Shown: in pieces, positions 32,522 to 38,775 of the stretch
How the letters are laid out: every line of letters starts with the position of its first letter
Position numbering within the stretch: the first letter of the stretch is position 1
Source of the DNA: an uncultured Bacteroidales bacterium
GTDB lineage: Bacteria > Bacteroidota > Bacteroidia > Bacteroidales > UBA932
Reading direction: 5' to 3'
Length of the DNA: 38,775 bases
NCBI GenBank assembly: GCA_934667175.1
Contig: CAKULN010000026.1
Location: 1-38,775 of the forward strand
Program-made: the position numbers and the translations under genes
The notes under the pieces: generated by a model
The model's database searches: none
What the model was told of the DNA's origin: nothing
The model's input: the letters and a program-made list of their open reading frames with translations, nothing else

Positions 32522-35170
32522 ATGAGAATATTCAAGAGGATCATCCTGACACTTGCCGGACTGTTGATTGTGTCGGCGCCGTCTTGGGGCGTGTTTAACG
32601 AGAAGGATCTGGCGCAGACGCTTCAGGTGCTGCGATATGAGCTGCGGAAGGCGTACATCGAGATGGAGAAGAGCCAGGTGTCGTACGAGTCTCAGGATGA
32701 CAGGCAACACGAGGAACTGGTGCATCTTATCCAGAGTTGCAACGAGCTGTCGCTGATGCTGTACTCGCAGAAGCAGGACTTCACGTTCGACCTTACCTAC
32801 GCCCTCCAGCAGGTCACCGACCAGTACCATAACTTCACTCAAAGCCGTATGCCGTACGACAACATCATCTCCTACCTTGATGTGGAGATAGACAGGTACG
32901 ACAGGTTGGTGATGGCACTGAAAGTGCTTCCTCCTGAATTGATCGAGTTGCCGGACAGCCTTGGCGGATCGTCTTTGCTGGACTCTCTGGCGTCCACGCT
33001 TCAGACGCATATTCTTCCGAATGATTCCTACACGGATGCTCATGCCGGGGACCCGGCTCATGTCGGACACAATCACTTTGTCGGTCTTGAGGAGGAACAC
33101 GAGCACGGTTCATTCCATCTGGACAGTCTGTCGCAAGTGGCGCGGGACAGTTGCCTTTTCTATTCCACAAGGCTGCTTAAGATGTTCACGGACATCCGTG
33201 ACCACATGATAGAGGACAATGAATATTACGACACAACCGACAAGCGCCTTAAAGAGGCCTACGACTATGCCCAAGATCGTTATAAGATGGTCCAGAAGAA
33301 GATATTCATTGAAGGGCAGGACAATTTCTGGACAATTCTTACCCACGTCAAGTCTTATGCGTCGAGAGCGGCGAAGGATTTCAGCGACAAGTACGGCAGG
33401 GCTTATTTCACTGATGTAAAGAGTGAATGGCGTGGTCCGATGGTCATCGGCTTCTCGTTCATGGTTCTGATTTACCTTGCGATTGCCACGCTTCTGAGCA
33501 TGTTGATTGTCAAGATGTTGATGAGACGGGTCAAGTTCTTCAGGACGGAATGGTTCCGAAAGAGGGAAGCTGCCATATTCATGCTTGGCGCGGCGATACT
33601 GTTTGTGGTTGTCATCGCGGTTGCCAGAAACGCTTCCTCGACATCGCATTTCTTTACCATGGCCGCCGGGCTGCTGATTGAGTTCGCGCTGTTGCTTATC
33701 GCTGTGCTGACTTCGCTCTTGATCCGTCACGACAGCAAGCAGATCAATTACGGAATGCGGATTTACACCCCGATCATGCTGATGGGATTGCTGGTCATAA
33801 CGTTCAGAATCATATTCATACCTAACAGTCTGATCGCTTTGATTTTCCCTCCGCTGCTGGTTGTGTTCGGCTTCTGGCAGTGGGCTTCCATTCACCGCAA
33901 TGGTCCGAAGGTGCCGAAGAGTGACAATTCCTACGCCATCGCATCGTTTGTCGTGACTGCCATAACTTTCGTTATTTCCATTGTTGGCTATAGTCTGTTG
34001 GGCTTGCAGGTTTACATCTGGTGGATCTTCCAATTGACGGTGCTTCAACTAATTGTAGCTTGTGATGACCTGCTGAAGAAGTATCGTCACAAAAGGGTGG
34101 ACATCCTTGTGAGGGCTTATAGGCTCAAACATCAGAACGATGTCGGAAAGGACAAAGGCTCGTTCATCCTGGTGACTTGGCTTTACGATCTTGTGGAGAT
34201 GGTCTGCATTCCGGTACTTTACCTGCTTTCGATTCCGTTCTGCCTTTACATGGCCTCGGAAGTGTTCGACCTGACGGAAATATGCATGGACATGTTCTTC
34301 TACCCGTTCTTCAACTACGAGTACCTGCATCTGTCTGTGTCCAAGATGGTTCTGGCTGTAGGCCTGTTCTATGTGTTCAAGTACGTCTGTTATGTGGCAA
34401 GGGCTCTTTACAGGATTTACAAACTGCGTAAGACCCTCAGGCAGACAAGTGCTTCAATGATCCGGGAGAACGAGCTGAACCTGACACTTGCCAATAATGT
34501 GATCGGAATCCTAGCTTGGGGTTCTTATTTCATAGTGACAATCTCGCTTTTGAATATTCCGACAAAGTCTCTGTCGGTGATCACCGCCGGTCTTGCCGCT
34601 GGCCTTGGCTTCGCGATGAAGGACATCCTGAACAACTTCTTCTATGGAGTGCAGCTGATGTCGGGCCGTCTTCGTGTGGGCGACTACATAGAGTGCGACG
34701 GCATCCGTGGAAAGGTGGACAACATCACTTACCAGAGTACCCAGATCGAAGCTACTGACGGCAGCATCATGGCTTTCCCTAACAGCTCCTTGTTCGCCAA
34801 GAACTTCAAGAATCTGACCCGCAACAATTCCTACGAGTTCCTCGGTCTGCCGGTCGGGGTGGCCTACGGGACTGATGTTGAAAGTGCGAGACAAGTGATT
34901 CTCAGGGCATTGACTCCTTTGCGTAGGCCTGATAAGTTCGGACGTCAAGTGGTGGAGGAAAAGTATGGCATTCAGGTGGTTTTGAGTGGTTTCGGAGACA
35001 GCAGCGTGGATCTGGTAGTGAAGCAATATGTGCTCGTAGATCAGCGCACCGGCTACATTGCAGCGGCCAACGAGCGGATTTACAATGCCTTGAACGAGGC
35101 CGGAATCGAGATCCCGTTCCCTCAGCGCGATCTCAACATCCGTCATATACTTTCTTCTGACGGCAAATAA
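32522..35170 (+). CDS. Large mechanosensitive channel of the MscS family
   Basis: The 882-residue protein has a signal peptide (residues 1-23), a long helical periplasmic domain (about 24-305), then about ten transmembrane helices between 307 and 700, and ends with the MscS core. The core's pore helix is SVITAGLAAGLGFAMKDILNN, followed by the beta domain VGDYIECDGIRGKVDNI and IMAFPNSSLFAKNFKNLTRNN, and the alpha/beta vestibule to residue 875. It resembles the large MscK/YbdG-like members with extra N-terminal helices. It should open on hypo-osmotic stress. A His-rich linker near residues 170-195 (HAGDPAHVGHNH) is unusual. purN follows with a 6-bp gap. Confidence 0.92.
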   Translation: MRIFKRIILTLAGLLIVSAPSWGVFNEKDLAQTLQVLRYELRKAYIEMEKSQVSYESQDDRQHEELVHLIQSCNELSLMLYSQKQDFTFDLTYALQQVTDQYHNFTQSRMPYDNIISYLDVEIDRYDRLVMALKVLPPELIELPDSLGGSSLLDSLASTLQTHILPNDSYTDAHAGDPAHVGHNHFVGLEEEHEHGSFHLDSLSQVARDSCLFYSTRLLKMFTDIRDHMIEDNEYYDTTDKRLKEAYDYAQDRYKMVQKKIFIEGQDNFWTILTHVKSYASRAAKDFSDKYGRAYFTDVKSEWRGPMVIGFSFMVLIYLAIATLLSMLIVKMLMRRVKFFRTEWFRKREAAIFMLGAAILFVVVIAVARNASSTSHFFTMAAGLLIEFALLLIAVLTSLLIRHDSKQINYGMRIYTPIMLMGLLVITFRIIFIPNSLIALIFPPLLVVFGFWQWASIHRNGPKVPKSDNSYAIASFVVTAITFVISIVGYSLLGLQVYIWWIFQLTVLQLIVACDDLLKKYRHKRVDILVRAYRLKHQNDVGKDKGSFILVTWLYDLVEMVCIPVLYLLSIPFCLYMASEVFDLTEICMDMFFYPFFNYEYLHLSVSKMVLAVGLFYVFKYVCYVARALYRIYKLRKTLRQTSASMIRENELNLTLANNVIGILAWGSYFIVTISLLNIPTKSLSVITAGLAAGLGFAMKDILNNFFYGVQLMSGRLRVGDYIECDGIRGKVDNITYQSTQIEATDGSIMAFPNSSLFAKNFKNLTRNNSYEFLGLPVGVAYGTDVESARQVILRALTPLRRPDKFGRQVVEEKYGIQVVLSGFGDSSVDLVVKQYVLVDQRTGYIAAANERIYNALNEAGIEIPFPQRDLNIRHILSSDGK

Positions 35171-35176
35171 TTGTTA

Positions 35177-35776
35177 ATGAATATGATAAAGTTAGCGATT
35201 TTCGCCTCTGGGGGCGGTTCCAACTGCGAGAATATAATCAAGTATTTCAAAGGTTCTGACAAGGTGGGCGTAGTTTTGGTTGTCGCTAACAAGGCCGGGA
35301 TTCCTGCGTTGGAGAAGGCTGAAAGGCTTGGCGTGCCGACACAGGTGCTTCCAAAGGCGGAGTTAAACCGGGAGGATGTCGTCATGCCGCTGATGCGGGA
35401 ATATTCAATAGACTTCATCGTGCTGGCAGGCTTCCTGCTGGTCATCCCGGATTTCCTGATTCATGAATATGACCGCAGGATGATCAACCTCCATCCGGCC
35501 CTGCTTCCGAAGTTTGGGGGAATGGGAATGTACGGCCATCATGTCCATGAGGCTGTCAAGGCGGCTGGTGAGACCGAGACCGGCATGACGGTCCATTGGG
35601 TCAGCGGCAAGGTTGACGGCGGCGAGATCATCGCGCAGTTCCGCACTCCTATAAGCCCCGATGACACCCCGGAAGACATCGCTGCAAAGGAGCACGTCCT
35701 TGAGATGGAACACTTCCCTCAGGTCATCGAAGAAGTCATTGACACAACCTTACTTATTTTGGAGCAACAAGGTTGA
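35177..35776 (+). CDS. purN: Phosphoribosylglycinamide formyltransferase
   Basis: The product of about 199 residues is the purine-pathway enzyme that transfers a formyl group from 10-formyl-THF to GAR. The N-terminal phosphate loop FASGGGSN, the catalytic Asn-His in INLHPALLPKFGG and the Asp in VSGKVDGGEI are present. The frame opens with a TTG at 35171, but the ATGs at 35177 and 35183 are better starts, and the first was chosen. The last 27 bp overlap tail to tail with the LytTR regulator gene on the other strand. Confidence 0.95.
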   Translation: MNMIKLAIFASGGGSNCENIIKYFKGSDKVGVVLVVANKAGIPALEKAERLGVPTQVLPKAELNREDVVMPLMREYSIDFIVLAGFLLVIPDFLIHEYDRRMINLHPALLPKFGGMGMYGHHVHEAVKAAGETETGMTVHWVSGKVDGGEIIAQFRTPISPDDTPEDIAAKEHVLEMEHFPQVIEEVIDTTLLILEQQG

Positions 35777-36670
35777 GCCTGAAATCGCTTGATAGAGGGT
35801 TGGTTGGTAGGTGTCACCGATAGGGATGCGATCCGGGCCGATGATGATGTGGCTGCGTTCGATGGCTTCGATTGCAGCGAGGCGGACGATGAAGGATTTG
35901 TGGACACGGATGAAGTCTTCTTTCGGGAGTGTGTCTTCAAGGGACTTCATGCGCATCAGGGACAGGATCGGGGCGGATGATCCGCTCAGGTGGATCTTCA
36001 CGTAGTCCTTCAGGCCTTCGATGTACGTGATTTTATCGAGGTCTATCTGTTGGAGGCGGTATTCGGTCTTTACGAATATGCTTTTGATTTTTCTTTGTGC
36101 GGTCACTTCGACAGACTCAGTGACCGAGGCTGAAACCACATGCTCTGTCACTTCGGCGGTTGGTGAGCCACGTCGAACCACAGGCTCCGTGACCGAGGTT
36201 GAAACCACAGGCTCAGTCACTTCGACAGGCTCAGTGGCCGAGCCGGACGGTCGCTGAGCTTGTGGTTCGACATGGCTCACCAACCCTCGAAGCGACTTAT
36301 CGTCAACGAGTTCAAAATATTCTTTGGCCTTGAGGGCCGCGGAAATAAAATCATCGTAGGAAATAGGCTTCAGTAGATAGTCAAGCGCCCGCACACGAAA
36401 TCCCTCGACGGCATATTCACTGAAAGCGGTTGTGAATATGATTCTGGTCTTCTCCGGCAGCATCTTAGAGAGATCCATCCCGCTGAGATTAGGCATCTGG
36501 ATGTCGCAGAAGAGCAGATCGACCGGATTATCTTGGAGGAATGAATATGCTGCCGTCCCACTCGTGAAACTTCCCTTGAGCGAGAGGAACGGAGTCTTCA
36601 CCACGTACGATTCCATCAGCCTGACAGCCAATGGTTCGTCGTCAACTACTATGCAACTTATCGTGTTCAT
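35750..36670 (-). CDS. LytTR-family response regulator with repeat-derived linker insertion
   Basis: The 306-residue protein has an N-terminal receiver domain (about 1-120) with phosphoacceptor Asp56 (LLFCDIQMPNLSG), acidic Asp10 and Asp11, and Lys101 (LLKPISY), and a C-terminal LytTR DNA-binding domain (about 192-300, KIKSIFVKTEYRLQQID to ITYIEGLKDYVKIHL and FIRVHKSFIV). The linker at about 127-191 (TEPVEVTEPVVSTSVTEPVV and similar) comes from the palindromic repeat. Without it the protein would be about 241 residues, the normal size. Its ATG overlaps the kinase stop by 4 bp, so the two are coupled as a LytS/LytTR two-component pair. Target genes are not evident. Confidence 0.93.
   Translation of the reverse strand: MNTISCIVVDDEPLAVRLMESYVVKTPFLSLKGSFTSGTAAYSFLQDNPVDLLFCDIQMPNLSGMDLSKMLPEKTRIIFTTAFSEYAVEGFRVRALDYLLKPISYDDFISAALKAKEYFELVDDKSLRGLVSHVEPQAQRPSGSATEPVEVTEPVVSTSVTEPVVRRGSPTAEVTEHVVSASVTESVEVTAQRKIKSIFVKTEYRLQQIDLDKITYIEGLKDYVKIHLSGSSAPILSLMRMKSLEDTLPKEDFIRVHKSFIVRLAAIEAIERSHIIIGPDRIPIGDTYQPTLYQAISGSTLLLQNK
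36098..36292. repeat. Palindromic repeat array in the LytTR regulator gene, with nested elements
   Basis: Forward copies (CACTTCGACAGACTCAGTGA, CACTTCGACAGGCTCAGTGG) are mixed with two composite copies split by a 24-bp insert: 36157-36180 in forward and 36263-36286 in inverted orientation. The coding strand gives TEPVEVTEP and TEPVVRRGSPT-type peptides, open throughout. Confidence 0.9.
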
Positions 36671-37692
36671 ACACCTGTCTTTATTCTAAGCAGTGAACGA
36701 TACGTGCTCTGAACCCTGCCATATTCAAATGAATATGCCCCCGGATAGAGCAGGTCAAGCCTTCGCTTGAGGTTAGTGATTCCTATTCCTGAGCCGCTGC
36801 GGTCGGTGTCGTCCTTGGGGTGGCAACTGTTCTCTACGAGGCAGGTGACATATTCATTATCCTCGCTCAGACTGATTCTGAAGAATGATTCCGCTGAATC
36901 ACTGATGCCATGCTTGAAGGCATTCTCGATGAGGGGTATGAAGAGTAGTGGGGCGATTTGTCTGTCCGAAGTGGCTTCCGGCAGAGATACTTCCAACCTT
37001 ACACATGAAGTCAACCGCGCGCTCATCAGTTTGACATATTCCCTGAGAAATTCGCACTCCTTGGAGAGTGGAACCGTGTCTCTCTGACTCTCATAGAGGA
37101 CATATCGCAGCATGCCGCTGAGGTTGTGGACGGCTTCCTGCGCCTCTGTCGGGTCAATCTGGATCAGCGAGTAGATGTTGTTCAGGGTGTTGAACAGAAA
37201 ATGTGGATTGACCTGATTCTTGAGGTTGGCCAATTCCGCCTCCGCCTGATTTTTTTCGATCTCTTTTCGCTGAGCCTCGTTGTTGTACCACACCGTCGTC
37301 ATCCTAACGGCTACCGCAATTCCTACTATAGCCATGTAGATGACTGTATTGCGAACGGTGAAACTGATCGTGTCAAGTGTCGAGTGTGGCGGTGGCATCG
37401 TGCCAGGGGAGGCTAGGTACCTGAAAAAGAGATGGACGGTAATACTGACCTTGGCGATCAGAAGCGCGTTCCAGAACAGGAAAGCCCAGAATCGTTTGTT
37501 GGACAGGAAATGCTTTATCAGGAGTAAGTAGTTTGTGTAGAACACGATGACAAACGAGATCACCACCGGCAGGAAGCGCGAGTAATCCACTCCGCCGTGA
37601 AGCGGTCTTCCAGGCTGCGGCGAGAAGAACGGCATCGCCAGGATCACCGCCCAGATCGCCAGATGTATAATCCAACCACTGTTTTTCCGCAT
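36667..37692 (-). CDS. LytS-type sensor histidine kinase
   Basis: The 341-residue membrane protein has four predicted transmembrane helices (about 8-24, 40-60, 68-90, 112-132) and no large periplasmic domain. The His_kinase (PF06580-type) module has the phosphoacceptor motif NQVNPHFLFNTLNNIY (His164) and the ATP-binding motifs LLFIPLIENAFKHGIS and GSGIGITNLKRRLDLLYPG. It should phosphorylate the LytTR regulator encoded immediately downstream (4-bp overlap). The signal is unknown; the compact membrane domain suggests sensing at or in the membrane. Confidence 0.95.
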   Translation of the reverse strand: MRKNSGWIIHLAIWAVILAMPFFSPQPGRPLHGGVDYSRFLPVVISFVIVFYTNYLLLIKHFLSNKRFWAFLFWNALLIAKVSITVHLFFRYLASPGTMPPPHSTLDTISFTVRNTVIYMAIVGIAVAVRMTTVWYNNEAQRKEIEKNQAEAELANLKNQVNPHFLFNTLNNIYSLIQIDPTEAQEAVHNLSGMLRYVLYESQRDTVPLSKECEFLREYVKLMSARLTSCVRLEVSLPEATSDRQIAPLLFIPLIENAFKHGISDSAESFFRISLSEDNEYVTCLVENSCHPKDDTDRSGSGIGITNLKRRLDLLYPGAYSFEYGRVQSTYRSLLRIKTGV

Positions 37693-37697
37693 ATTTA

Positions 37698-38339
37698 TTA
37701 TCGTTGTCGCAAAGATTTGTGAAAGAACTCCTTGCGGAGATCGGAAGAGATTGGATGGTGCGAGACGCGGTAAATGTCCGAGATGTCTTCTGCCAGATTG
37801 CAGACATTCAGTCCACTGATCTCCGAAATGTACAGGCAGTTGTACTTGGCTGTCTGTCCGTCCTGAATGCTCATCGTGTAGCGAAGAATGTCATGAACCT
37901 CAATCTCGCTGAGGGTGTCCTTGCTGAACACGTAAAGATCCAGCGTCTTGAACGATCCGTAAAATCCGTCCCCGGCCTTGCGTACCTTGCTCTCGATGAT
38001 CCGTCGCATCGGAAGCGCCATAGACCAATAGTCATATTCCTTGGTGCCTACATAACGTCCTCCCTGAAGTCCGTAGCCATAGCCGGAAGACATGATCGTG
38101 TCGAAATCATCGCGCTCTTCCGGAACCGGGGATATTCCAGCCATCTCCTTGAGCATTGACTGCGCCGCCTCTTTCGTCTCAGGCATCGCCCTCGTCACCT
38201 CGATTCCCAGCGAGACCCCGTCCGGACTCTGAAGGTCCGGTCTGTCCTTGTTCAACAGCTCCGAGAACCTCCTGTCCAGCAGCGTCTCCAGCGAAATCTT
38301 CGCATATCTCTCAAAAAAGCAAGTGTCAAACTGACTCAT
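37698..38339 (-). CDS. Uncharacterised protein with a possible PD-(D/E)XK-like motif
   Basis: The 213-residue soluble protein is not one I can name. It has no signal peptide or membrane helix. Near the N-terminus DRPDLQS (Asp35) is followed after a short spacer by LGIEVTRAM (Glu47), the spacing of the metal-binding core of PD-(D/E)XK nucleases, but with Thr in place of the lysine. A lysine-rich segment (RRIIESKVRKAG) follows later and might supply a migrated lysine. It lies 5 bp before the histidine kinase gene on the same strand, so the three genes are probably one operon. Function unknown. Confidence 0.8.
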   Translation of the reverse strand: MSQFDTCFFERYAKISLETLLDRRFSELLNKDRPDLQSPDGVSLGIEVTRAMPETKEAAQSMLKEMAGISPVPEERDDFDTIMSSGYGYGLQGGRYVGTKEYDYWSMALPMRRIIESKVRKAGDGFYGSFKTLDLYVFSKDTLSEIEVHDILRYTMSIQDGQTAKYNCLYISEISGLNVCNLAEDISDIYRVSHHPISSDLRKEFFHKSLRQR

Positions 38340-38353
38340 ATTCTTTCTTTTTC

Positions 38354-38385
38354 CAAATATCGCAAATCCGTGTTACTTTTACAAA
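38354..38385 (-). promoter_or_regulatory. Candidate promoter of the unknown gene-kinase-regulator operon
   Basis: On the minus strand TTTG (38385-38382) is followed after 20 bases by GATATTTG (38361-38354), one mismatch from TAnnTTTG. The start codon is 15 bases further on, so the leader is very short. Confidence 0.5.
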
Positions 38386-38600
38386 TCTTGTTCCCTGCTT
38401 CTACAGAATGACCACTCAAACCATATAGGATTCGTGGTCTTTTCCGATTGATTGGTTGTCGTCATGAAATTGACCGTGGCACTTAACTGTCTGTTTAATA
38501 ATGAAATAAATGGATGATCCAGTCCTGTTATCTGTACTGGGTGTTATGCCATATTTATTGATTATCAGAATGTTGTCTGCCACGGTTCTCCATTTTGCCT

Positions 38601-38631
38601 TTTGCATATCGGCACAATTTCACTATTTTTG
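38601..38631 (+). promoter_or_regulatory. Promoter of the GNAT gene
   Basis: TTTG at 38601-38604, a 19-base spacer and TATTTTTG at 38624-38631 match the Bacteroidetes housekeeping consensus in every defined base. The predicted start lies about 65 bases before the ATG at 38703. The remaining part of the gap 38340-38600 shows no gene, repeat or RNA that I recognise. Confidence 0.7.
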
Positions 38632-38702
38632 TCTGTGGAAGCGTTGGAACGGAGCACGGTGATGTTAGATTTAGGCATTCTGGAATATTTTAAGTTTATG
38701 AA

Positions 38703-38775
38703 ATGAAAACGAACAGGATAACACTGCGTCCATGGAGGGAAAGCGATGCTGAGGCGCTGTACAAGTACGCTTCCG
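38703..38775 (+). CDS. GNAT family N-acetyltransferase, N-terminal fragment (cut by window end)
   Basis: The 24 visible residues (MKTNRITLRPWRESDAEALY and onward) match the start of RimJ/RimL-type GNAT acetyltransferases, where RLTLRPWRESDAEAL is a common N-terminal strand and helix. The gene runs off the right edge, so nothing can be said about its catalytic part. A perfect promoter stands 70 bases upstream. Confidence 0.75.
   Translation, partial: MKTNRITLRPWRESDAEALYKYAS

Noticed and set aside
33110..34048. Long open frame opposite the MscS gene, and similar long frames opposite cusA, metH and the oxidoreductase genes
   Set aside because: These are antisense shadows of clear genes with composition typical of reversed codons and no recognisable domains.
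38416..38607. 63-codon minus-strand frame in the right-hand gap
   Set aside because: It overlaps the perfect promoter of the GNAT gene, has no recognisable features and is probably chance.

Overview
The window looks like a Bacteroidales chromosome, probably a gut-type anaerobe with roughly 50% G+C. The signs are promoters of the TTTG-N19-21-TAnnTTTG type, almost no Shine-Dalgarno sequences, a DUF4249 lipoprotein paired with a TonB-dependent receptor, CarboxypepD-regulatory-like outer-membrane barrels, an Nfn transhydrogenase, and a 2-oxoacid:ferredoxin oxidoreductase with butyrate kinase. The species cannot be named from sequence alone. There are 29 protein genes, one cut by the right edge. 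I saw no tRNA, rRNA, CRISPR array, IS transposase or phage gene. Layout from left to right: ridA (+) with a strong terminator and a structured intergenic stretch; a minus-strand heavy-metal RND efflux operon (His/Cys-rich exported protein, cusB-like adaptor, cusA-like pump, tolC-like channel); nfnB-nfnA (minus), an electron-bifurcating ferredoxin:NADP transhydrogenase; a divergent outer-membrane beta-barrel protein (+); a minus-strand one-carbon/methyl operon (nitroreductase, trmO, metF, metH); and a plus-strand seven-gene operon (buk, branched-chain aminotransferase, TPR protein, four-subunit 2-oxoacid:ferredoxin oxidoreductase). That last operon fits oxidation of branched-chain amino acids to branched-chain fatty acids with ATP and reduced ferredoxin, and ferredoxin links it to Nfn. 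Then come a DUF4249/TonB receptor pair (minus), an M23 peptidase lipoprotein with a GH3 glycosidase (+), a large MscS channel with purN (+), a LytS/LytTR two-component pair with an unknown protein (minus), and the start of a GNAT acetyltransferase. The most unusual content is not a gene. A family of about 25-bp palindromes (core CTTCGACAGGCTCAG) is scattered between genes and is also inserted, in arrays, in open frame inside four genes: nfnB, metH, trmO (two separate sites) and the LytTR regulator. At each site it adds an extra low-complexity peptide of about 56 to 107 residues (repeats like VTEPVEVTE) exactly in an interdomain linker or loop. Removing the extra peptide returns TrmO and the LytTR protein to normal family length. 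A 24-bp nested element sits at the same internal position of this palindrome in four copies, and metH carries a second, unrelated inverted-repeat element next to the first. This resembles the Rickettsia palindromic elements that become part of proteins. A second global signal is a large excess of the hexamer GAATAT/ATATTC (about 130 hand-counted occurrences against about 16 expected), in genes and between them, on both strands.
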